Positions 26,605 through 33,543 of a stretch of 59,011 nucleotides of DNA are shown here, one piece after another (position 1 is the stretch's first letter; each line of letters opens with the position of its first letter). The DNA is from Lachnospiraceae bacterium (GTDB lineage Bacteria; Bacillota; Clostridia; Lachnospirales; Lachnospiraceae). Position numbers and translations under genes: made by a program. The notes below the pieces were generated by a model. It saw nothing but the letters and a program-made list of their open reading frames with translations. It was not told the DNA's origin and did no database searches. The stretch covers positions 1 to 59,011 of the forward strand of contig JAFYAS010000019.1 of the NCBI GenBank assembly GCA_017540605.1. Direction: 5' to 3'.

Positions 26605-27413
26605 CAGAAAAGCTTGATAAATTGAAGAAGATCATCTCCGGATACAACCGTGCTTTGATCGCATTTTCCGGAGGAGTGGATTCCACCTTTCTTCTTGCTG
26701 TGGCAAATGAGGTGCTGGGAGATGGTGTTCTGGCTGTCAATATAAGTGCGCCCTGGGTTCCTGAAAGTGAGACTTCGGAAGCTAAAAGCTTTTGTGAAGA
26801 GCATGGAATAGAGTATGTTTCTTTGTCTAAAGAGATAGAGGATATTGAAGGTTTTGCGGGTAATCCCAAGGATCGTTGCTATATATGCAAGAAGGCTTTA
26901 TTTTCGGCTCTTTTGGATGTGGCAAAGGATCGAGGAATCGATGTGGTGATGGAGGGCTCCAATGTGGATGATCTTTCGGACTATCGTCCCGGGATGAAGG
27001 CACTAAAGGAGCTTGATATAAAAAGTCCCCTTAGGGAAGCAGGCCTTACAAAGGCAGAGATCAGAGAGCTGTCGAAGGAGCTTGATCTTCCGACCTTTGA
27101 TAAGCCTTCCATGGCTTGCCTTGCCTCAAGGCTTGTATACGGAGAGACGATCACAAGAAAAAAGCTTTCCATGGTTGAGAGGGCGGAAGATTTCTTAAGG
27201 ACTCTTGGTTTTAGTCAGTTACGAGTGAGACTTCATGAGACCGGGGCCTCCTTCCTTGCGAGGGTAGAGGTTGAGCCTTCAAAGCTTGAAGACCTGATGT
27301 CATCCGAGGTGAGAGATCAGGTGGAGAGTAAGCTTAAAAAGCTAGGCTTTGACTATGTCGCTGTGGATATTGGGGGATATCGAACGGGAAGTATGAATGT
27401 GGGGATAAATTAA
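26583..27413 (+). CDS. larE: ATP-dependent sacrificial sulfur transferase LarE
   Basis: PP-loop enzyme that donates the sulfur atoms of the nickel-pincer nucleotide (NPN) cofactor of lactate racemase-type enzymes (276 aa). The PP-loop SGGVDS is at 29-34. Cys179, in KPSMACLASR, matches the sacrificial cysteine of single-Cys LarE proteins. The gene overlaps the permease gene by 22 nt, with GAGG before its ATG, so it may be read from the exporter operon. larB and larC follow 1.3 and 8 kb downstream. Confidence 0.9.
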   Translation: MYKGEEITEKLDKLKKIISGYNRALIAFSGGVDSTFLLAVANEVLGDGVLAVNISAPWVPESETSEAKSFCEEHGIEYVSLSKEIEDIEGFAGNPKDRCYICKKALFSALLDVAKDRGIDVVMEGSNVDDLSDYRPGMKALKELDIKSPLREAGLTKAEIRELSKELDLPTFDKPSMACLASRLVYGETITRKKLSMVERAEDFLRTLGFSQLRVRLHETGASFLARVEVEPSKLEDLMSSEVRDQVESKLKKLGFDYVAVDIGGYRTGSMNVGIN

Positions 27414-27429
27414 TCATAGTTATAGTAGA

Positions 27430-27470
27430 ACATCCGGGTAGTTGTTTTTGGCTATTCGGATGTCTTTTTA
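27430..27470 (+). terminator. Intrinsic terminator after larE
   Basis: ACATCCGGGTAG (27430-27441) pairs with CTATTCGGATGT (27452-27463), with two G-U pairs, followed by CTTTTTAT. Confidence 0.75.
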
Positions 27471-27489
27471 TGCTAAAACAATAAGGTTC

Positions 27490-27518
27490 TTGACATTTAA
27501 GAATCCTACTGTTATTAT
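27490..27518 (+). promoter_or_regulatory. Promoter of the AAA ATPase gene
   Basis: Perfect TTGACA (27490-27495), 17 bp, TATTAT (27513-27518). Confidence 0.75.
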
Positions 27519-27529
27519 CAAAATAATAA

Positions 27530-27609
27530 AGAATAATAAAGAATCATAAAAGTAAAACAAAATAATAAAGAATGATAAAACAGAATCAAAACAATAAAGA
27601 ATCATAAAA
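27530..27609. repeat. Three A-rich direct repeats (iteron-like leader)
   Basis: Three 22-bp units at 27530-27551, 27559-27580 and 27588-27609 share the core AATAAAGAATNATAAAA and recur with an exact 29-bp period. They fill the leader between the promoter and the ribosome binding site of the AAA ATPase gene. They may be an operator for an autoregulator or an RNA element. Confidence 0.7.
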
Positions 27610-27630
27610 ACAATTAAAGGGTGAGTACAC

Positions 27631-28677
27631 ATGAAAAAGAATCCATATAATATTATTTTTGGTAAGGAACCACCTGAGGTTGTATCCAGAGTGGCTCAAA
27701 AGATGGAGATCCTTCAGGCATTCGGTGATGAGCCTCCGGCGCAGCAGATGTTTATGGTCAGTGGTGTCAGGGGTAGTGGAAAGACTGTATTTATGACAGA
27801 GGTAGCAGGGGAACTGGCGCGTGATCCGGATTGGGTTGTGGTAGAGCTTAATTCCTCAGGAGATATTATGAAGGATCTTTGCGAACATTTGGGTAGTGAG
27901 AACTCATTTGCCAAGATATTCAAGGATGCGAGTATTAATCTGAGCTTGTTTGGAATAGGGCTTGAGGTGAAAGGGAGCGTCCCCATATCAAATATTCAGG
28001 TTGCCTTAAGTAGGATGCTTGAAAGTCTTAAGAAACACAACAAGAAGGTTCTTGTGTGTATTGATGAGGTTGTGGTGACGGATTCTATGAAGGTATTTGC
28101 GGGAGCTTTTCAGATATTTGTAAGGCAGGATCTTCCTATATATCTTATAATGACCGGACTATATGAGAATATCAACAATCTGCAAAATGAAAAGAATCTT
28201 ACTTTCCTTTACAGAGCACCGAAGATCAATCTAAAGCCATTAAATCTTAAGATGATCGCCGATAGTTATCAGAGGAATTTTGATCTGGATTATAAGGAAT
28301 CAGAGCAAATGGCAATTATAACCAAGGGATATTCCTTTGCTTTTCAGGTGCTTGGATATTTTACATGGATGAATAAAGGAGATTATACGAAAGCACTTTC
28401 AGATGTTAGGCTTTACCTTGATGATTATGTTTACGATAAGGTTTGGTCTGAATTGTCTTCAAAGGATAAAAAGTTTTTAAATGCTGTTGTCTTGTCTGAG
28501 GATGGAAAAGCTAAGAATGTTAAGAGCGAGGGTGGTTTTTCTGATGGTGAATACAGCGTATACAGAGACAGATTGATAAAGAGGGGAATCATAAATGGAG
28601 ACGAGCATGGGTTGGTATGTTTGACTTTACCTATGTTTGATGAGTATATCAAATCGCATTATTTTTCTGATATTTAA
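27631..28677 (+). CDS. AAA ATPase of the Orc1/archaeal-ATPase (STAND-like) type
   Basis: 348 aa. The P-loop GVRGSGKT is at 45-52 and a Walker B KVLVCIDEV at about 138-146. The arginine-finger/lid region and a C-terminal winged-helix-like part (about 285-345) resemble Orc1/Cdc6 and archaeal-type ATPases (PF01637-like). Many such proteins belong to defence or mobile modules; no partner gene is adjacent. AAAGGGTGAG precedes the ATG. It sits alone between larE and larB with its own promoter and the three repeats. Confidence 0.75.
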   Translation: MKKNPYNIIFGKEPPEVVSRVAQKMEILQAFGDEPPAQQMFMVSGVRGSGKTVFMTEVAGELARDPDWVVVELNSSGDIMKDLCEHLGSENSFAKIFKDASINLSLFGIGLEVKGSVPISNIQVALSRMLESLKKHNKKVLVCIDEVVVTDSMKVFAGAFQIFVRQDLPIYLIMTGLYENINNLQNEKNLTFLYRAPKINLKPLNLKMIADSYQRNFDLDYKESEQMAIITKGYSFAFQVLGYFTWMNKGDYTKALSDVRLYLDDYVYDKVWSELSSKDKKFLNAVVLSEDGKAKNVKSEGGFSDGEYSVYRDRLIKRGIINGDEHGLVCLTLPMFDEYIKSHYFSDI

Positions 28678-28722
28678 GAATCGAGGCACTAGTCTTTGCC
28701 CGTGGTTTGGGAAAGGAAATAT

Positions 28723-29466
28723 ATGGATACAAAAGAAATCTTAGAACAAGTGAAAAAGGGAGATATGTCGATCGATGATGCGCTCTTATCCCTGAGGCGG
28801 CAACCCTTCGAGGAGCTTGATTTTGCAAAGCTTGACACACATAGAAAATTACGATCAGGATTTCATGAGGTGATATATTGCGCGGGAAAGCCGGATGACT
28901 ATCTAAAGGATATATTCCTTAGGATGTACGAGTCCGAGGGAGAGGTGTTCGGAACCAGAGCGACTGGTGAGCAGTATGAGCTTATAAGGTCGGTGATACC
29001 TGAGATCTCCTACAACAAGGTATCAAGGATACTTAAGTGTGAAAAGCCCGGCAAAGAAAGATCGGGGCTTGTGGCGGTATGCACGGCGGGTACTGCTGAC
29101 ATTCCTGTTGCGGAGGAGGCGGCAGAGACGGCGGAATACTTCGGAACGAAGGTTGTCCGTATCTATGATGTAGGTGTGTCCGGACTTCACAGGCTCTTAT
29201 CGAAGCTTGACGATATCCAAAAAGCCAACTGCATCATCGCAGTGGCCGGTATGGAGGGTGCCCTTGCAAGTGTCATAGGCGGATTGGTTTCAAATCCCGT
29301 GATCGCAGTTCCCACCTCCGTAGGCTATGGAGCAAGCTTTGGCGGCCTCTCGGCTCTTCTTACCATGATCAATTCCTGCGCCAACGGAGTCTCTGTGGTA
29401 AATATCGACAATGGCTACGGAGCAGGATATCTGGCGACGCAGATAAACAGGCTGGCGGTTAAGTGA
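28723..29466 (+). CDS. larB: NPN cofactor biosynthesis protein LarB
   Basis: Carboxylase/hydrolase that starts NPN synthesis from nicotinic acid adenine dinucleotide (247 aa). The C-terminal part has the AIR-carboxylase (PurE)-like fold, with TAGTADIPVAEEA, AVAGMEGAL and PTSVGYGASFGG motifs. The ATG at 28723 has AAAGGA 6 nt upstream; the in-frame TTG at 28696 does not. It is followed by a terminator. Confidence 0.9.
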   Translation: MDTKEILEQVKKGDMSIDDALLSLRRQPFEELDFAKLDTHRKLRSGFHEVIYCAGKPDDYLKDIFLRMYESEGEVFGTRATGEQYELIRSVIPEISYNKVSRILKCEKPGKERSGLVAVCTAGTADIPVAEEAAETAEYFGTKVVRIYDVGVSGLHRLLSKLDDIQKANCIIAVAGMEGALASVIGGLVSNPVIAVPTSVGYGASFGGLSALLTMINSCANGVSVVNIDNGYGAGYLATQINRLAVK

Positions 29467-29518
29467 ACTAAATGTTCATAATGAAAAAGTGAAAACAGCT
29501 AAACAATTACGAATTATC

Positions 29519-29560
29519 AACTGCTTGGAGCATAAAGACTCCGAGCGGTTGTTTTGTTTT
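29519..29560 (+). terminator. Intrinsic terminator after larB
   Basis: AACTGCTTGGAG (29519-29530) pairs with CTCCGAGCGGTT (29539-29550), with two G-U pairs, followed by GTTTTGTTTT. Confidence 0.75.
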
Positions 29561-29598
29561 GAACCAAGAATTTCGCAAGGGAAACTCTTTTTTTAGCA

Positions 29599-29627
29599 TT
29601 GAATAATAGTTGAGTTTAGAGTACAAT
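29599..29627 (+). promoter_or_regulatory. Promoter of the DUF1846 gene
   Basis: TTGAAT (29599-29604), 17 bp, TACAAT (29622-29627). Confidence 0.65.
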
Positions 29628-29663
29628 ATTTATTATATTTGTATTTTTTCGGAGGTTTTCAAG

Positions 29664-31148
29664 ATGTCTAATATCGGTTTTGACAATGAGATGTATTTAA
29701 AGCAACAGTCTGAGCATATTATGCAGAGAATTGGCCAATTTGGCGGAAAGCTTTATCTTGAGTTTGGCGGAAAGCTCTTTGATGACTATCATGCATCAAG
29801 GGTATTACCGGGCTTTAAGCCTGATTCAAAGATCAGGATGCTTAAGGAGCTTAAGGATCAGACTGAGATAGTGATCGCCATCAAGGCGGGAGATATAGAA
29901 AAGAACAAGGTTCGGGGTGATATCGGAATCACCTACGATATGGATGTACTGAGACTCATCGACGCATTTACCAATAATGGTCTTTTTGTCGGTTCTGTTG
30001 TGCTTACCCAGTTTTCCGAACAGCCTTCTGTGATCGCATATGAGAAGAAGCTTAAGGCTCTTGGACTCAAGGTTTTTAGGCATTATATCATTCCGGGATA
30101 CCCTTCAAATATTCCCACAATCGTAAGCGATGAGGGCTTTGGAAAGAATGATTATATAGAGACCACCAGACCCTTGGTCGTGGTCACTGCACCGGGACCA
30201 GGTTCAGGAAAGATGGCTACTTGTCTTTCTCAGCTTTATCATGAGCAAAAGCGCGGCGTAAAGGCCGGCTATGCCAAGTTTGAGACCTTCCCTATCTGGA
30301 ATATTCCGTTAAATCATCCTGTAAACCTCGCATACGAGGCAGCAACGGCCGACCTTAATGATGTGAATATGATCGATCCCTTCCATCTTGAGGCTTATGG
30401 AAAAACTGTTGTCAATTATAACCGTGACGTAGAGGTGTTCCCTGTTCTTCGTGCTATGTTTGAAAAGATCAGTGGAGAGAGCCCCTACAAGTCACCTACC
30501 GATATGGGCGTAAATATGGCAGGTAACTGCATAGTAGATGATGAGGTGACAAAGAAGGCTGCCAATCAGGAGATAATCAGAAGATATTATAGTGCTATGT
30601 GCGACAAGAGAAAGGGTGTGGCTGGGGATGCTCCCATTCAAAAGATAGAGCTTTTGATGGAGAAGGCAGGAATATCTGTATCAGACAGACCTGTAGTTGC
30701 AGCAGCCAATGTAAGGGCTATGGAAACAGGCGGCCCCGCAGCTGCTATGGAGATGGCTGACGGTACCATCATCACAGGAAAGACCACAGCTTTACTCGGT
30801 GCTTCTTCGGCGCTTATATTCAATGCACTTAAGCATCTTGCAGGTATAGAAAAAAATGTAAAGCTCATTTCTCCTCAGATCATCGAGCCCATTATGGAGC
30901 TTAAGACAACAAGACTTGGAGATCACAATCCTCTTCTCCATATTGATGAGATCCTTATTGCCCTTGCTATAGAGGCTATTACCAATCCTGCGGCCAAGGA
31001 AGCCTACGCTCAGCTTGATAAGCTTAAAGGACTTGAGGTGCATTCTTCTGTTATGCTCTCTCAGGTGGATGTGGGTGTATTCAAAAAGCTTGGAGTTAAT
31101 CTGACCTGTGAGCCGAAATATGAGAGCAATAAATTATATCACACCTAA
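29664..31148 (+). CDS. DUF1846 domain-containing protein
   Basis: 494-aa protein conserved in Firmicutes and some other bacteria. It is recognisable by the N-terminal GFDNEMYLKQQSEHI, the central APGPGSGKMATCLSQLYHE (a P-loop-like stretch) and the GVNMAGNCIVDD region. Its molecular role is unknown; a link to DRTGG/ATPase-like folds is only suggested. The ATG at 29664 has GGAGG 8 nt upstream. It is monocistronic. Confidence 0.88.
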   Translation: MSNIGFDNEMYLKQQSEHIMQRIGQFGGKLYLEFGGKLFDDYHASRVLPGFKPDSKIRMLKELKDQTEIVIAIKAGDIEKNKVRGDIGITYDMDVLRLIDAFTNNGLFVGSVVLTQFSEQPSVIAYEKKLKALGLKVFRHYIIPGYPSNIPTIVSDEGFGKNDYIETTRPLVVVTAPGPGSGKMATCLSQLYHEQKRGVKAGYAKFETFPIWNIPLNHPVNLAYEAATADLNDVNMIDPFHLEAYGKTVVNYNRDVEVFPVLRAMFEKISGESPYKSPTDMGVNMAGNCIVDDEVTKKAANQEIIRRYYSAMCDKRKGVAGDAPIQKIELLMEKAGISVSDRPVVAAANVRAMETGGPAAAMEMADGTIITGKTTALLGASSALIFNALKHLAGIEKNVKLISPQIIEPIMELKTTRLGDHNPLLHIDEILIALAIEAITNPAAKEAYAQLDKLKGLEVHSSVMLSQVDVGVFKKLGVNLTCEPKYESNKLYHT

Positions 31149-31172
31149 AAAGGTCAGACAAATGTCTGACCT
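31147..31172 (-). terminator. Intrinsic terminator of the 47-aa minus-strand ORF
   Basis: AGGTCAGAC / GTCTGACCT (31151-31159 and 31164-31172) is a perfect 9-bp stem with a 4-nt loop. On the minus strand it is followed by TTTT. It may also end the DUF1846 transcript on the plus strand. Confidence 0.65.
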
Positions 31173-31180
31173 ATAGATAG

Positions 31181-31324
31181 TTACTTTTTCTGTTTTGCTT
31201 TTTCAGCCTGTTCGGCTGTAGGGGTGTTTGTTTCAATAAATACGATGAAGTCTGTGATCTGGTCATCTGTAAGACCTAATTCGCGGAGCTTGATTATAAT
31301 ATTTGTTGCTTCTTTATTGGTCAT
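31181..31324 (-). CDS. Small protein, 47 aa, unknown
   Basis: A minus-strand ORF starting MTNKEATNIIIKLRELGL and ending in a Lys/Gln-rich tail. A perfect ribosome binding site (AGGAGGT, 6 nt before ATG), a possible -10 TATAAT at 31350-31355 and a terminator at 31147-31172 frame it neatly, so it looks like a real small gene. The sequence suggests one amphipathic helical hairpin (residues 3-34) and no membrane segment. It lies divergently from the ECF sigma gene, so it could belong to that locus. I do not recognise the family. Confidence 0.7.
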   Translation of the reverse strand: MTNKEATNIIIKLRELGLTDDQITDFIVFIETNTPTAEQAEKAKQKK

Positions 31325-31434
31325 ATTATCACCTCCTTAGATTAGTTTGATTATATCACATATAGAACCGATAATCTATAAAAAATATGTGACCACCACT
31401 TTGTTTTATCTGTCTTAATATATGAGGTACCCTT

Positions 31435-31995
31435 ATGGAAGACGAAAAGATCATAGAGCTTTATATCGCAAGGGATGAGCGAGCTATTTCGGAGACCTCT
31501 GATAAATACGGTTCATTTCTTAAAAAGCTCGCCAACAATGTTTTGAAAAATCTATCCGATGCCGAGGAATGTGTAAATGATACCTACCTAAAGGCATGGA
31601 ATGCGATACCCCCGGAGATACCTGCATTTTTCAGAGCTTTTCTTGCAAGGATCACAAGAAATCTATCCCTTAATCGCTATGAAAGCGAGCGGGCGATAAA
31701 GCGCGGAGGCGGAGAGATACCTGAGGTGATCGACGAGCTTTCGGAACTAATCGCATCTGACTCCGATGTGGAGAGCGAGGTGTTTGCAGGTGAGCTCAAG
31801 GAAGTGATAGAGAGATTTTTGGATGGTATTTCCTCTGACAAAAGAAAGGTCTTTGTGCGCCGCTATTGGTTTATGGATCCGGTTTCCGAGGTGGCAAAAA
31901 AGCTTGGAATGAGTGAGAGTGCAGTAAAGATGAGTTTAAAAAGAACAAGGGATGACCTCAAGGTATATTTGGAGCGCGAAGGCGTGATGATATAA
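31435..31995 (+). CDS. ECF-type RNA polymerase sigma factor
   Basis: 186 aa. Region 2 (about 5-85, with AEECVNDTYLKAWNAIPP) and region 4 (about 130-180, VSEVAKKLGMSESAVKMSLKRTRDDL) are clear; no extra C-terminal domain. The N-terminal ARDERAISETSDKYG is typical of a clostridial ECF group whose neighbours are usually single-pass membrane proteins starting with a short AIGxIDDxYxEEA-like region. The next two genes encode serpins, the second with such an N-terminus. The spacing of 18 nt to the first serpin implies an operon. Confidence 0.92.
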   Translation: MEDEKIIELYIARDERAISETSDKYGSFLKKLANNVLKNLSDAEECVNDTYLKAWNAIPPEIPAFFRAFLARITRNLSLNRYESERAIKRGGGEIPEVIDELSELIASDSDVESEVFAGELKEVIERFLDGISSDKRKVFVRRYWFMDPVSEVAKKLGMSESAVKMSLKRTRDDLKVYLEREGVMI

Positions 31996-32013
31996 GGACA
32001 GGAGGACGGAAAA

Positions 32014-33300
32014 ATGAGAAGAATAAGAAAAGGTATTATTGCGATATGTATGGCAGCAACCATGCTTTTATCAGGAGCTACAACGGGTGTGACAGCCGTA
32101 AGTAAGACAGTCAATCAGACCAAATCAGTAAAAGCTACCAAGAAGACAGGAAGGGCTATGAAGGATAGTGAGAAGAAGTCGATAGCTAAAGCATCCTTCA
32201 AGCTTTTTAATCAGGTCTTAAGTACGGAGGGTAAGGATAAGAATGTGATGATCTCGCCTGCCTCTATCCTCTACGCCTTTGGTATGGCGGAGAATGGCGC
32301 AAAGGGAAAGACAAAGTCTCAGCTGGAGGATGTTGTAAATGGTGGCATCAAGACTAATGATCTGAACGAGATCCTCTGTGCTATGAAGAAACGTATGGAG
32401 GAGGATGACAAGGTATCCTGGAATGTTGCCAATTCTATCTGGTATAAGGACAGCAAGGATATAAAGGTTAAGTCATCATTTTTGAAAAAAGCAAAATCAT
32501 ACTTTTCTGCCGAGATATTCAAGGCTCCCTTCGATGATAAGACAGCTGGTGATATCAATTCCTGGGTGAACAAGAATACCAAGAAGATGATCCCTAAGAT
32601 AGTGGATAAGTTGGATGCCTCTGCTGTTATGTATCTGATAAATGCAGTTGCATTTGAGGGTAAGTGGGCGAAGAAGATAGAGGATAGTAGTGTGTCGAAG
32701 GATCAGACCTTTACAAACAGTGATAAGAGCGAATCTAAGGTTACTATGTTTAGGGTCGGTGAGAGCTCATATTTTGAACTAAATGGTGCTAATGGTTTTA
32801 AGAAACAGTATGAAGGTGGCAAGTATTCATTCGTGGGAATCGAGATGCCTGAGGGAGTAACTCCTGCAGCCTATATCAAGAAGCTTTCAAAGGACGGATC
32901 AGCATTTACCAAGGCACTTGATGATATGAATGATGCAACAGTATCCATCAGATTCCCTGAGTTTAAGAGTGATTATGATATCGAGCTTTCAAGCGCGTTT
33001 AAAAAGCTTGGGGCAAAGAATGCCTTTAGCCCTAAAAAAGCCAATCTCTACAATCTGTTCGAAAAGGATGTAAATGCCAACTATTATTTTAACAGGGTTC
33101 TTCATAAGACTCACATTGAAGTGGATCAAAAGGGAACCAAGGCAGCAGCGGTAACAGCTATTGAGGTGAATAAATGCACATCTGTAAGACAGGAGGGGAA
33201 GGTGATCTATATCAACCTCGATCATCCCTTCGTGTATGCTATCGTCGACAATGAAACCAATACTCCCCTGTTTTTAGGTTGCGTAAACAGTATGAAATGA
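32014..33300 (+). CDS. Secreted serpin (serine protease inhibitor family)
   Basis: 428 aa. The signal peptide covers about 1-29 and the serpin fold 50-428. The reactive-centre hinge GTKAAAVTA is at 374-382, with small residues as in inhibitory serpins, and the C-terminal LDHPFVYAIVD and PLFLGCV strands fit. Counting from the hinge glycine as P15 puts P1-P1' near Cys388-Thr389. Family knowledge: it would trap target proteases by a suicide mechanism. It follows the ECF sigma gene; its stop codon lies inside the 214-bp repeat, whose left end begins at 33297. Confidence 0.92.
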   Translation: MRRIRKGIIAICMAATMLLSGATTGVTAVSKTVNQTKSVKATKKTGRAMKDSEKKSIAKASFKLFNQVLSTEGKDKNVMISPASILYAFGMAENGAKGKTKSQLEDVVNGGIKTNDLNEILCAMKKRMEEDDKVSWNVANSIWYKDSKDIKVKSSFLKKAKSYFSAEIFKAPFDDKTAGDINSWVNKNTKKMIPKIVDKLDASAVMYLINAVAFEGKWAKKIEDSSVSKDQTFTNSDKSESKVTMFRVGESSYFELNGANGFKKQYEGGKYSFVGIEMPEGVTPAAYIKKLSKDGSAFTKALDDMNDATVSIRFPEFKSDYDIELSSAFKKLGAKNAFSPKKANLYNLFEKDVNANYYFNRVLHKTHIEVDQKGTKAAAVTAIEVNKCTSVRQEGKVIYINLDHPFVYAIVDNETNTPLFLGCVNSMK

Positions 33301-33510
33301 TACCAGGGTCAAAAGTCAAAAATGCGAATCGTGCTTGCACGAATGAGCATTTTGACTTACTGACCCGCCCAAACATGAGCAAGTAGCAATTTCCTGCAAA
33401 CGCAGGAAATTAGCGGATCGCGAATGTTTGCAGAATTGCGGGAGCTGCAAAGCAGCGGAGCAATCCGTGGTATCAGTTGGGGACAAAATACCTTTTGACC
33501 CCAACATCAT
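33297..33510. repeat. 214-bp MITE-like repeat, copy 2
   Basis: Same length as the copy at 9236-9449, four base differences. GAA flanks both ends (33294-33296 and 33511-33513), again a possible 3-bp target duplication, with a different triplet from copy 1. The element supplies the TGA stop of the first serpin and separates it from the membrane serpin. Confidence 0.8.
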
Positions 33511-33543
33511 GAAATAGGACAATAAAAGACAAGGGGTGATAAT

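Noticed and set aside
28229..28264. SigD-like TAAA...GCCGATAG inside the AAA ATPase gene
   Set aside because: Spacer of 13 bp, weaker -10 and position inside a coding region without a downstream gene.
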